Shown here one piece after another: positions 41,202-50,044 of a stretch of DNA of 64,000 nucleotides. The stretch comes from Gaiella sp. (GTDB lineage: Bacteria > Actinomycetota > Thermoleophilia > Gaiellales > Gaiellaceae). Position numbers and translations under genes: made by a program. The notes below the pieces were generated by a model. It made no database searches and was not told the DNA's origin. It saw only the letters and a program-made list of their open reading frames with translations. The DNA lies in the NCBI GenBank assembly GCA_027493885.1, contig JAOSJZ010000001.1:1364001-1428000 (forward strand), written 5' to 3'. The stretch's first letter is position 1. Every line of letters begins with the position of its first letter.

Positions 41202-42149
41202 TCAGCCGGCGGTGGGAGCGGCCCGGGTGATGCGGATGTCGCCCGAGACCGACCGTGCCCGGAGCTCGACCCGGGCGCCGCCCTCGCCTTCGCCCTCACC
41301 GTCACCCACGTCGAGGTCCGACGTGACGGATCCCGAGACCGACTGGGCGTCGATCCAGAGCGCAAGGCCTCGCCGGGCTGCGACGTGGAGGTCACCCGAG
41401 ACCGAGTTGAGCCGCGCGCCGGCGACGACAGCGTCGAGCTCGACGTCGCCGGAGACCGACGTCACCGAGGCAAGCCCCTGGGTCTCGCCGAGCCGGGCGT
41501 CGCCCGACACGGTGTTGACGGTTGCCGCGCCGCCGACCGCGTGGACGGAGACGTCGCCCGAGGCTGATTTCACGTTCAGGGTTCCGGTGACGGTCCCCGC
41601 GTCGAGGTCGCCGCTCGCCGTCGTGAACAAGAGCTCGCCGACGTCCGCGAGGCGGACGTCGCCCGAGGCGGAGCGCACGCCTACGGCGCCGAGGCGGCCG
41701 TTCCCGTCGAGGTCGGCGCTATGGGTCGTGAGCTCGAGGTCGGCGTCCTGCGGGCAGCGGATCTTCACGTCGAGCTCCGGGGCGCGGCTGAAGAAGCGAC
41801 GGCCTTGCTGCTTGGGCACCGACACGGAGACCTCGTAGCGGCCGCCGCGCTCGACGAGCTCGATGCGCGTCTCGGCTGCCGCAGCCGCCGAGGCGTCGTC
41901 GCCGCGCGCCGGGCGGACGTCGACGTCGACGCGAGGCTCGTCCCACGTGGCGACCGAGACCTCGCCCGCCGGAACGTCGACGTCGAGGGCGACCCGACCG
42001 GGTGTCTCGAACGTCGGCACGGTCAGCGGATGCCCGGACGGGGGCGGCACCGACGGACGCGAGTCGACGCGGCCGTCACCACGCCGCGGCGGCCGTCGCC
42101 GCTCGACCGGGTCGGGATCGAAGGGACCGAAGAGCGCGAGCGAGAACAT
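41202..42149 (-). CDS. DUF4097-family beta-repeat protein
   Basis: The ATG at 42149 has a strong GGAAAGGAG site; a longer upstream frame is rejected. The 315-residue protein has a Pro/Arg-rich N-terminus. It is followed by about eight repeats of the SGD type, such as RSASGDVRLADVGELLFTTA, KSASGDVSVHAVGGAATVNT and NSVSGDLHVAARRGLALWID, as in DUF4097/LiaG-like right-handed beta-helices. No signal peptide is seen. Its partner is the RHH regulator ending 14 bases upstream. Function in the family is poorly known and often linked to envelope stress. Confidence 0.8.
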   Translation of the reverse strand: MFSLALFGPFDPDPVERRRPPRRGDGRVDSRPSVPPPSGHPLTVPTFETPGRVALDVDVPAGEVSVATWDEPRVDVDVRPARGDDASAAAAAETRIELVERGGRYEVSVSVPKQQGRRFFSRAPELDVKIRCPQDADLELTTHSADLDGNGRLGAVGVRSASGDVRLADVGELLFTTASGDLDAGTVTGTLNVKSASGDVSVHAVGGAATVNTVSGDARLGETQGLASVTSVSGDVELDAVVAGARLNSVSGDLHVAARRGLALWIDAQSVSGSVTSDLDVGDGEGEGEGGARVELRARSVSGDIRITRAAPTAG

Positions 42150-42163
42150 GGTGCTCCTTTCCG

Positions 42164-42616
42164 CTAGCTCCGGGCGAAGCCCTGGAGCCGGTTGGACGAT
42201 CGCCGCGCGGTGCGCGGCTCGAGCGCCCGGGCGAGCGCGCGGACGATCCAGGCGTTGGTGGAGACCGCCTCGCGGGCGGCGGCCACCTCGAGGCTTGCCT
42301 TGAGCCCCTCTGGCAGGCGAAGCGTGATGCGGGCGCTCAGGTCGTCGCCCGGCGCGGGCGGCTCCCGGGGCGCGGGGGGCTCGTCGACGAACACGAGCTC
42401 GGGGTCGCGCCCGGCCATGCGCACCTCGACGTGCCCTACCTCGAGCTGCGAGTTGAGCGACAGCGCGGCCTCTGAGAGCAGGTCGATCAGCCGCAGGCGG
42501 AGCGACGGCTCGACGGCATCCGCGAGGCGGCGCCACCGCTCGACGACGTCCTCGTCGCCGAGCGCGGCGACGACCCCGGCCAGGTCGCGCTTGATCGCAT
42601 CGATGTGCAGCTCCAT
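42164..42616 (-). CDS. Ribbon-helix-helix/HicB-like regulator
   Basis: This 150-residue protein has an N-terminal helical region (ELHIDAIKRDLAGVVAALGD). Its C-terminal RHH DNA-binding unit is SARITLRLPEGLKASLEVAA and REAVSTNAWIVRALARALEP, like Arc and the HicB tail. The promoter has a palindrome between its -35 and -10 elements that is a plausible autoregulatory site. It is the first gene of a two-gene unit with the DUF4097 protein. No toxin gene is adjacent. Confidence 0.75.
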   Translation of the reverse strand: MELHIDAIKRDLAGVVAALGDEDVVERWRRLADAVEPSLRLRLIDLLSEAALSLNSQLEVGHVEVRMAGRDPELVFVDEPPAPREPPAPGDDLSARITLRLPEGLKASLEVAAAREAVSTNAWIVRALARALEPRTARRSSNRLQGFARS

Positions 42617-42622
42617 GGCACT

Positions 42623-42650
42623 AGTATGACATCAAAATGATGTCTGTCAA
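42623..42650 (-). promoter_or_regulatory. Promoter with palindromic operator, leaderless start
   Basis: On the minus strand a perfect -35 (TTGACA, 42645-42650) and a -10 (CATACT, 42623-42628) are separated by 16 bases. Between them lies the perfect repeat GACATCA-TTT-TGATGTC (42628-42644). The -10 ends only six bases before the ATG at 42616, so the message is probably leaderless. RHH autorepression is the likely control. Confidence 0.7.
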
Positions 42651-42857
42651 GTGCGGATTGCTGTCTCCCAGGCGTCACAATGGCGCAGCCTCCGCGATCC
42701 CGCACGGGGGCGGAAAACCGAACATCCGCGACGCTCCCGCTGGAGTAGGCTTGCCGTGCCCGGTCAGGGATGCAGGTCCCGCCGGGCTGCCTTTGGCCCC
42801 GCCGCGCGGGGCTTCCGTACGACCACCGTGTCATCCGGCACGGCGAGGAGCGCTCCC
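42651..42857 (+). other. Upstream region of the ABC exporter operon
   Basis: This 207-base stretch between divergent genes has no supported gene. It must hold the promoter of the exporter. A GGAGTAGGCTTGCC block near 42743 and a GAGGAG ribosome binding site just before 42858 are the only clear elements. Confidence 0.5.
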
Positions 42858-44615
42858 GTGACGACCGTCGATCCCCCGGACCTCACCCTCTGGCCGACGA
42901 TCCGGCACCTCTACCCCCTCTGGCGGGCGCAGTGGCGGCTGGTCTCGGTCGGGCTCAGCTGCGCTCTGGGGTTCACGATCCTCTCGCTCCTCATCCCGAT
43001 CCTCATCCAGCGCACGATCGACGATGCGATCGACGGCGGCGACCGGTCGCTCCTCGTCCCCTACCTCGTCGCGATCGTCGCCGTCGCGACGCTCCGTTTC
43101 GCCATCAACTTCACGCGCCGCTACGCGACCGCCAGGATCGGCGTCACCGTCGAGGCGCGCCTGCGCTCGAAGCTCTACGACGCCTACCTCCGCTACCCGC
43201 GCGCGTTCTACGACCGGCACGCCACCGGCGAGGTGATCTCGCGCGCCACGAACGACATCTACCCCGTGCGTTACTTCATCGGCTGGGGCGTCGTCCAGGC
43301 GATCCAGAGCGTGCTCATGCTGGTCGGGGCGGCGATCGTCCTCGCAGTCGTCAACTGGCAGCTCGCGCTGACCGCGGCCGTCGCGATGCCGCCGATCGCC
43401 GTCCTCGCCTACTTCTTCGCGCACCGTGTGTTCCCGATCTCGCGCGAGGTGCAGCGGAAGAAGGGGCATCTCACCGAAGCGTCCGACGAGGCCGTCGTCG
43501 GCATCGAGATGGTGCAGGCGTTCGGACGTGAGGACGACGTGCGCGACCGCTTCTCGGACCGCGCCGAGGCCGTCCGCCACGAGACGATGCGCCAGGCGTC
43601 GGTCGAGGCGCGCTTCCTGCCCGGCCTCGTCTTCCTCCCCACGCTCGGGATCGCGGCCGTGCTGCTCGTCGGCGGCCGCGAGGCGATCGCGGGGAACCTC
43701 ACGATCGGGCAGTTCACGCTGTTCGTCACGCTCCTGCTCCAGCTCGTCTGGCCGCTCGAGGCGCTCGGCTGGATCATCAACCTCGGCCAGCGCGCGACCG
43801 CAGCAGCGTCGCGGAGCTTCGCCTGGCTCGACGGGATCGAGTCGCTCCCGGAGCCCGAGCGGCCGGTCGCGCTGCCGGAGGGCGCCCTGCCGGTCCGGTT
43901 CGAGGGCGTGCATTTCACGTACCCGACCGGGGGCGAGGTGCTCTCCGGCATCGACCTCGACGCGGCACCGGGCGAGATCGTCGCGGTCTGCGGCGCGACC
44001 GGTGCGGGCAAGACCTCGCTCCTCCAGCTCCTCCCTCGCTTCTACGATCCGACCGCGGGGCGGGTGCTGCTCGGCGGCGTCGACGCGCGCGACGTCCCGC
44101 TCACGGAGCTGCGCAGGGCGGTCGCCGTCGTGACGCAGAGGCCCGTGCTGTTCTCCGTCCCGCTGCGCGACAACCTGCTTGCGGCACGGCCGGACGCCGA
44201 CTGGGCGGACGTGCTCGACGCATGCGAGGCCGCCGGGGTTGCCGAGTTCGTCGACGACCTGCCCGACGGGTACGACACGCTGATCGGCGAGCGCGGCGTC
44301 AATCTGTCCGGTGGGCAGCGCCAGCGGGTCGCGCTCGCGCGCGCCCTCATCGCAGGGTCGCGAGTGCTCGTGCTCGACGACCCGATGTCCGCCGTCGACA
44401 CGGAGACCGAGCGGCACCTCGTGGAGAACCTGCGCTCCGCGGTCGCCGGACGGACGGTGCTGATCTCCGGGCAGCGCCTCTCCACGGTGCTCGTCGCCGA
44501 CCGCGCCGTGGTCCTGCGCGACGGCAAGCTCGTCGAGCAGGGCTTCCCGGACGAGCTGATCCGGGCGGGCGGCCCCTTCGCGGAGCTGTTCGGCGAGGAG
44601 GCGCTCGCGGCATGA
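42858..44615 (+). CDS. Heterodimeric ABC exporter, subunit with degenerate ATP site
   Basis: This 585-residue half-transporter has six membrane helices (residues 30-310) fused to an ATPase domain. Walker A is VCGATGAGKTSLLQLLPRFY and the signature is NLSGGQRQRVALARAL. Walker B reads VLVLDDPMSAVDTET, so Asp replaces the catalytic Glu, as in TM287/BmrC-type subunits. The GTG at 42858 has GAGGAG upstream. It overlaps the second subunit gene as ATGA. The exported substrate is unknown; drugs, lipids or peptides are all possible. Confidence 0.9.
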   Translation: MTTVDPPDLTLWPTIRHLYPLWRAQWRLVSVGLSCALGFTILSLLIPILIQRTIDDAIDGGDRSLLVPYLVAIVAVATLRFAINFTRRYATARIGVTVEARLRSKLYDAYLRYPRAFYDRHATGEVISRATNDIYPVRYFIGWGVVQAIQSVLMLVGAAIVLAVVNWQLALTAAVAMPPIAVLAYFFAHRVFPISREVQRKKGHLTEASDEAVVGIEMVQAFGREDDVRDRFSDRAEAVRHETMRQASVEARFLPGLVFLPTLGIAAVLLVGGREAIAGNLTIGQFTLFVTLLLQLVWPLEALGWIINLGQRATAAASRSFAWLDGIESLPEPERPVALPEGALPVRFEGVHFTYPTGGEVLSGIDLDAAPGEIVAVCGATGAGKTSLLQLLPRFYDPTAGRVLLGGVDARDVPLTELRRAVAVVTQRPVLFSVPLRDNLLAARPDADWADVLDACEAAGVAEFVDDLPDGYDTLIGERGVNLSGGQRQRVALARALIAGSRVLVLDDPMSAVDTETERHLVENLRSAVAGRTVLISGQRLSTVLVADRAVVLRDGKLVEQGFPDELIRAGGPFAELFGEEALAA

Positions 44616-46360
44616 AGGCGAGGCGCACGGGGCTCTCGAGGCTGTGGCGGTACACGGAGGGACGACGCCGCCGTCTCGCGATCGTTCTCGCGCTCGCCGC
44701 CGTCTCCGCCGCCGCGCCGGTGGCGATGTGGCACGTCGTCGGGGACGCGATCGACAACGGCATCCGGGCCGGCGACACCGCAAGGCTCACGGAGGACGTC
44801 GTCGCGTACGTCGCGATCGGCGTGGTCGCGTGGCTCCTCGGCACGGCGACGTGGCTGATGCTCGCCGGGATCGGCCAGCGGATGGTCCTCGAGCTGCGCC
44901 GCGACCTGTTCGAGCACCTGACGTCGCTGTCGCTGCGCTACTTCTCCGAGCAGAAGGCGGGCTGGATCATCGCCCGCCTCACGAGCGACGTGGACGCCCT
45001 CTCCGACGTGCTCAACCAGGGCCTGACGACGCTCGTCGTCAACACGCTGACGCTCGTGGCGGCGATCGGCGGCCTCTTCCTGCTCGACTGGCGGCTCGGC
45101 CTGGTGGCGCTGCTCGTGCTGCCGCCGGGGATCGTGGTGACCCGCTGGTTCCAGCGCCGCTCGCACGCGGCGTTCTCCGACGTCCGCACGCGGATCGCCG
45201 CCGTCACCGCGCAGCTCGCGGAGTCGGTCGCCGGGATGGCGGTCGTGCAGGCTTTCAACCGCGAGCGCGCCTTCCAGCGCGAGTTCGAGGAGCTGAACGA
45301 GGCGAACCGCGTATCGAACACGTACGCGCAGAAGCTCTCGTCGGTCTTCTTCCCCGCGATCGAGCTGCTCGGCGTGGTCGCGCAGGTGGCCGTGCTCTAC
45401 GCGGGCGCCAGGCTGATCGACGGCGGCAGCCTCGAGATCGGCACGCTGATCGCCGCGGTCGGGATGCTGTCGCTCGTCTTCCAGCCGCTGCAGGAGCTCT
45501 CGGAGCTCTACGGCCAGGTGCAGGCCGCGAGCGCCGCGATGGGGAAGATCTCGACCGTCCTCGACGCCGAGCACGACATCGTCGACCGGCCCGGCGCGCG
45601 CGACCTCGGCCGCATCGACGGCCGCCTCCAGCTCGACCGGATCGTCTTCGCGTACGGCGAGGAGCCGGTCATCCACGGGCTCGAGCTGGAGATCCCCGCC
45701 GGCGGCTGCATCGCACTCGTCGGCGAGTCGGGCGGCGGCAAGTCGACGACGGCGAAGCTCGTCGCGCGGTTCTACGACCCCGACGACGGCGCCGTGCGCG
45801 TGGACGGCACCGACCTCCGTGACGTCCGACTGCGCTCGTACCGCCGGCAGCTCGGCGTCGTGCTGCAGGACCCGTTCCTCTTCAGCGGCACGATCGCCGA
45901 CAACATCCGCTTCGCGCGGCCCGACGCGACGGACGCGGAGGTCGCCGCCGCGGCGCATGCGATCGGGGTCGACCGCGTGGCGTCGCGCTTCGAGGACGGG
46001 CTCGACCACGTCGTCCGCGAGGGCGGCGCCGGCCTCTCCGCGGGCGAGCGGCAGCTGATCTCGATCGCGCGGGCGCTCGTCGCCGACCCGCGGATCCTGA
46101 TCCTCGACGAGGCGACCTCGAACATCGACCGCCCAACCGAGGTGCTGATCGAGCGCGCCTTCGACACGCTGCTGCGCGGGCGCACCTCGATCATCATCGC
46201 CCACCGGCTCACGACCGTGCGCCGCGCGGACGAGATCCTCGTGATGGAACGGGGCCGGATCACCCAGCGGGGCACGTTCGACGACCTGGTCGCCGTCGAG
46301 GGCCCGTTCCGGCGCCTCGCGACGACCTTGCAGGGCGTCACGACGCGTCGGGTCGCGTAG
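44612..46360 (+). CDS. Heterodimeric ABC exporter, catalytically competent subunit
   Basis: This is a 582-residue partner of the preceding gene, with the same six-helix plus ATPase layout. Walker A is VGESGGGKSTTAKLVARFYD. Walker B, ILILDEATSNIDRPTE, keeps the catalytic Glu, and the H-loop is IIIAHRLTTVRRADE. Its signature is GLSAGERQLISIARAL, a variant of LSGGQ. Thus one composite site pairs a variant signature with the Asp-type Walker B and the other is fully canonical, as expected for an asymmetric exporter. Confidence 0.92.
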   Translation: MKARRTGLSRLWRYTEGRRRRLAIVLALAAVSAAAPVAMWHVVGDAIDNGIRAGDTARLTEDVVAYVAIGVVAWLLGTATWLMLAGIGQRMVLELRRDLFEHLTSLSLRYFSEQKAGWIIARLTSDVDALSDVLNQGLTTLVVNTLTLVAAIGGLFLLDWRLGLVALLVLPPGIVVTRWFQRRSHAAFSDVRTRIAAVTAQLAESVAGMAVVQAFNRERAFQREFEELNEANRVSNTYAQKLSSVFFPAIELLGVVAQVAVLYAGARLIDGGSLEIGTLIAAVGMLSLVFQPLQELSELYGQVQAASAAMGKISTVLDAEHDIVDRPGARDLGRIDGRLQLDRIVFAYGEEPVIHGLELEIPAGGCIALVGESGGGKSTTAKLVARFYDPDDGAVRVDGTDLRDVRLRSYRRQLGVVLQDPFLFSGTIADNIRFARPDATDAEVAAAAHAIGVDRVASRFEDGLDHVVREGGAGLSAGERQLISIARALVADPRILILDEATSNIDRPTEVLIERAFDTLLRGRTSIIIAHRLTTVRRADEILVMERGRITQRGTFDDLVAVEGPFRRLATTLQGVTTRRVA

Positions 46361-46433
46361 GCGCGGCTCGAGCCGGAGCAGGCCGCTGCACTCCTGGCGC
46401 CCCGGTCTGCTTGACTGCGCACCGCCCGTCGCG

Positions 46434-47353
46434 TTGCGGCCCGCCATTCTCCCCCTCTCGCGGTTCCACGGCCGTCCTCGCAGCCCGCGGGCGGTGGGGA
46501 TCCTCGCGAACGAGTTCGTCGATCAGGCGCTCGGCCGGATGGGCGGGTTCGGCTGGGCTGCGCGGACGAGCGCCGAGTGCCTTGCCGACGCACGACCGGG
46601 CCGCTACCGGCCCGTTCTGCTCGCCGGGAACGGCGGGCTCGGGCGCAACCGGCCCGAACGGCACGAGAGCGGCATCCCGCTCGTCAGGTATGCCGACGGC
46701 AAGCGCTACACCCGGCGGCTCGACAGGATGGGGCTCGGTCTGCTTCTCACGGTCGACTACCGCCCGAACTACCTCCCCGTCCTCGCAGCCCGGGACGTTC
46801 CCACCGTCGTGTGGGTTCGTGACCCGCGTGCGCCGGCCGACGAGGACGGCTCGATCCCATCAAGCGCTCCTGGGTCTTCGTCCACCTCGCACGGCGGTTC
46901 CCACGCGTGGAGTTCGTGATCTTCGGACGACCGCACTTCTCGGGGCCGGGCAGCTGGCACCCGACGCGGCTACCCGCGAACGTCTCGCTGTTCGGCCATC
47001 TGGACGGCGAGGCAAAGCGGCGGATGATCGGCTCGGCCTGGATGCTCGCCAACACGTCGATCCACGAGTCGCTTCCGGTCAGCTTTCTCGAGGCTCTCCA
47101 CTGCGGCACACCGATCGTCTCGTACCAGGATCCGGAGAGCGTCACGTCGCGGTTCGGCGCGTACGTCGGTTCCTGGGAAGGGAGCGGGCTGGACGCTCTG
47201 GACACGTTCGCGGACGCCGTTCAGCAACTCCTCGACGACGAAGACGTGCGGCTCGGGCTCGGCGCCGCGGGCCGTGACTGGGTTCGCGCGAACCACACTC
47301 CCGAGCGGTTCCTCGCGGAGTTCGGGGCGCTCGCGGGAGCATTGGACCGTTGA
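46434..47353 (+). pseudogene. GT4-type glycosyltransferase with missing middle
   Basis: The N-terminal part (ILPLSRFHGRPRSPRAVGIL to VPTVVWVRDPRAPADEDG) and the C-terminal part (LDPIKRSWVFVHLARRFPRV to the stop) are in different frames, joined at 46849/46850. The C-terminal half has SWMLANTSIHESLPVSFLEA-like sequence (SAWMLANTSIHESLPVSFLE), the donor-binding region of GT-B enzymes. About 100 residues normally found between the two Rossmann domains are absent, so this is more than a one-base error. The start is a TTG at 46434 or an upstream codon. It may be a real deletion or an assembly collapse. Confidence 0.6.
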
Positions 47354-47358
47354 GGAAC

Positions 47359-48319
47359 ATGCGCATCGCCTTCCTCCTCGGACGCTTCCCCGTGCTGAGC
47401 GAGACATTCGTCGCGACGCAGATGCGCGGCCTCCTGCGGGCCGGCCACGAGATCGACGTCATCTCACAGCACCGACCGCGCCCCGGGGAGCCGGTGCACG
47501 ACGAGGTGACCCGATCGACGCTGCTCGACCGGACGCACTACGTCGATGCGAGGCTGACGGCGGATTCCCTGGAACCGGTGCCGTCCATCCCGCTCGCGCC
47601 CGGTCGCCACGACGTGCTCCATGCGCATTTCGGCCCGACGGGGCGGCGGTTCGCCTTCGCCGGGGGCCAGGCCGACGCGCCGCTCGTGGTCACGTTCCAC
47701 GGCTACGACTACAGCGCCCAGCCGCGCGAGCACGGACGGTCGATGTACGACGTGCTCTTCGAGCGCTACGGCGCTCCGGGCGATCGCCGAGGTCGCGCGG
47801 GACGTTCCGCTCTGCTACGACGTCGTCGGCGGCGGCCCGCTCGCCGAGCGGCTCGCGAGCCTCGTGCACGACCTGGGCCTCGAGCGCGTCGTGCAGTTGC
47901 ACGGTCCGCGCGACAGCGCCTTCGTTCGCGGCCTGCTCGACCGCGCGCATCTCTTCCTGCTCGCGAGCGGAGAAGCCGCGGACGGAGACGCCGAGGGCAC
48001 ACCCCTCGCCCTCATGGAGGCACAGGCGTGCGGGATCCCGGTCGTCAGCACGCACCACGCCGGTATCCCCGAAGTCGTCCTCGACGGCCGCAGCGGGCTC
48101 CTCGTCCCCGAGCACGATGTGCTCGCGCTCGCGGACGCCGTCCGCACGCTGGTCGGCGATCACGAGTCGTGGCCGGCGCTCGGCGCTTGCCGGCGCGATC
48201 ACGTGGCCAGGACGTTCGACCTCACCGTTTGCACCGAGGAGCTCCTCGACGTCTACGCCCGTGCCCTACGCGCTCGCGACGACGGTCGGGAACGCCTGCG
48301 CGACGTGGCGACCGGCTAG
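47359..48319 (+). pseudogene. GT4 glycosyltransferase (WcaL-like) with missing middle
   Basis: The N-terminal part (RIAFLLGRFPVLSETFVATQ to SMYDVLFERY) and the C-terminal part (ALRAIAEVARDVPLCYDVVG to the stop) are in different frames, meeting near 47770. The C-terminal half holds GGPLAERLASLVHDLGLERV and EGTPLALMEAQACGIPVVST, typical of GT4 enzymes for exopolysaccharide. About 80-100 residues, including the strand with the usual GRLVEKKG motif, are missing. The same kind of loss is seen in the gene before it. Confidence 0.62.
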
Positions 48320-49539
48320 AGCACCCAGAGGTTGTCGCGGAGGAGCGGGGTCACCGAGCCGTCCGCCGACACTCCGTCGACGTCGACCTCCGGCCCGCCG
48401 ACCATGAAGTCCGTGTGGACGGCCGACACGTTGATACCGGCCTCGACGAGCTCCTCCGTGCCCAGGCCCTCGGCGTCGTCGACCGCGAACGGGAGGCCGC
48501 TGCCGTAGGCGAGGTGGCAAGCCGCGTTCTCGTCGAACAGCGTGCTCGAGAAGACGAGCCCGGTCTGGAAGACGCGGGACGACCCGTCGACGAGGGCGAT
48601 CTCGCCGAGGAACGGAGCCCGCTCGTCGCTGGCGAGCTGGGTTCGGATCACGTCCGCCCCGTCGCCGGCCGCGCGGACGTCCACGAGCTTGCCTGCCTCG
48701 AAGCGCAGCTCGAGTCCTTCGACGCGCGCGCCGATGCCCGGGACGACGAGCGGATAGGTCGAGCGCACGACGCCCTCCGTCCGCCGCCAGTCGGGCGTCG
48801 TGAAGACCTCCTCCGTGGGGAGGTTCGGGAGGTGCGGGATCCCGGTCTCGGTCTCGAACGTCGCACAGAGCCAGCGGGAGCCGCCGAGCAGGCCGACGAC
48901 GAGGTCGGTGCCCGGCCCGCGGAAGCGGACCGCGTCGAAGCGCGCCGCGTTGAGCGCCGCGGCTCGGGCCTCGAGCATCGCGGCGTGCTCGCGCCAGGCC
49001 GCGACGGGATCGTCCTCGTCGAGGCGCAACGTTCGTGCCACCGCCTGCCAGAGCCGTTCGACGTCCGGCTCCCCGAGCACGGCCTGCGCCCAGCCGGGGT
49101 TCGGCGCGGGCACGATCACCCAGTTCAGCTTCCGGCCCATGACGAGCGGCAGGTAGAGCCCACGCATGTCGGTCGGGTCCGCCTTGCCCACGAGGACGGG
49201 ATCGAGCCCGTCGAACAGGTGGGGCTCGGGCTCGCCGGCCAGGCTGATCAGCGCCGGCCGGGTCTCGCCCCACGTACGTACCCAGTCGAGGAGGTACGGG
49301 GGAGTACGACCGAGCTCCTCCTCGGGCCCGAGCTCGATCGCCGCCTTGCGCAGGTGGAGGTCGGTGACGACCGGAAGCACGCGGACGGCGCCCGCCTTCA
49401 GGGCGGCCCGCGCGATCGCGCGTGCGGTGTCGACGTGCTCGATCAGGTAGACGAGCACGACCTGCTGGCCAGGCTGGACGTTTGCGCCGATCCGGACGAC
49501 GAGGTCGGCGAAGCGCTCGAGACGTTGCTCGGGGGTCAC
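48316..49539 (-). CDS. M29-family aminopeptidase
   Basis: This 407-residue dinuclear metallo-aminopeptidase (AmpS/aminopeptidase T family) trims N-terminal residues from peptides in the cytoplasm. Metal ligands can be placed: Glu in NLPTEEVFTTPDWRRTEGVV, Glu in PFLGEIALVD, His in ENAACHLAYGSGLPFAV, and His-x-Asp in INVSAVHTDFMVGGPEVDVD near the end. The length matches the family. Its stop codon overlaps the convergent glycosyltransferase stop at CTAG. Confidence 0.9.
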   Translation of the reverse strand: MTPEQRLERFADLVVRIGANVQPGQQVVLVYLIEHVDTARAIARAALKAGAVRVLPVVTDLHLRKAAIELGPEEELGRTPPYLLDWVRTWGETRPALISLAGEPEPHLFDGLDPVLVGKADPTDMRGLYLPLVMGRKLNWVIVPAPNPGWAQAVLGEPDVERLWQAVARTLRLDEDDPVAAWREHAAMLEARAAALNAARFDAVRFRGPGTDLVVGLLGGSRWLCATFETETGIPHLPNLPTEEVFTTPDWRRTEGVVRSTYPLVVPGIGARVEGLELRFEAGKLVDVRAAGDGADVIRTQLASDERAPFLGEIALVDGSSRVFQTGLVFSSTLFDENAACHLAYGSGLPFAVDDAEGLGTEELVEAGINVSAVHTDFMVGGPEVDVDGVSADGSVTPLLRDNLWVL

Positions 49540-49599
49540 GAGGCGCGACGATATCGGCAGTGCGGCGGTCGTTGCGGCGCGATCGACGCCGGAGGGCGG

Positions 49600-49949
49600 T
49601 CACTCGCCCCAGTCGAAGTCGCGCGAGCGGCCCCAGAGGCCGTCGTCGAGCGCCGCCCCTCGGCCGTCTCGTCCTCGCCGGGCCACGGCAGCGGCTGCTT
49701 GGGCTCGGGCGCCGCGACGCCCTCGAGGGTCTCCTCGAGGCGTGCCTGCTCCTCCGACTTGAACAGCGGGTGGTTCTCGAAGGGGTCCTCGATCGCGTAA
49801 CGGTCGAGCGGCATGTCGCCGTCGAGCGCGGCGTTGCGCTGCTTGAGGTCGAGGTGCTCCTGGATCGCACGCGCGAGCGACGACGGGTCGTCGCCCTCGA
49901 CGGCATCGGTGGTGAACGGGTTGTCCGGAATGCTCGTGTCCGAAGGCAT
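49600..49949 (-). CDS. Small acidic protein of unknown function, frameshifted
   Basis: From the ATG at 49949 the frame reads PSDTSIPDNPFTTDAVEGDD, SLARAIQEHLDLKQRNAALD and PLPWPGEDETAEG. At the four-C run 49656-49659 one base appears to be missing. The restored frame ends AALDDGLWGRSRDFDWGE with a stop at 49600, a natural-looking aromatic tail of about 116 residues in total. The unrestored frame instead runs to 49536 with a Ser/Thr/Arg-rich end. I do not recognise the family. Confidence 0.5.
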
Positions 49950-50044
49950 GCGCTCTCCGTTACGACTATCGGGGCGGCCGCGGGCCACGCCGCAGTGTAG
50001 CCGCGCCCACCGACCCCGCCGGCCGCCTCGGGACGGCCCGGGCG

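Noticed and set aside
42831..44783. A 650-codon minus-strand frame opposite the ABC exporter genes
   Set aside because: It is an antisense shadow; the plus-strand ABC motifs are complete and the shadow has no recognisable content.
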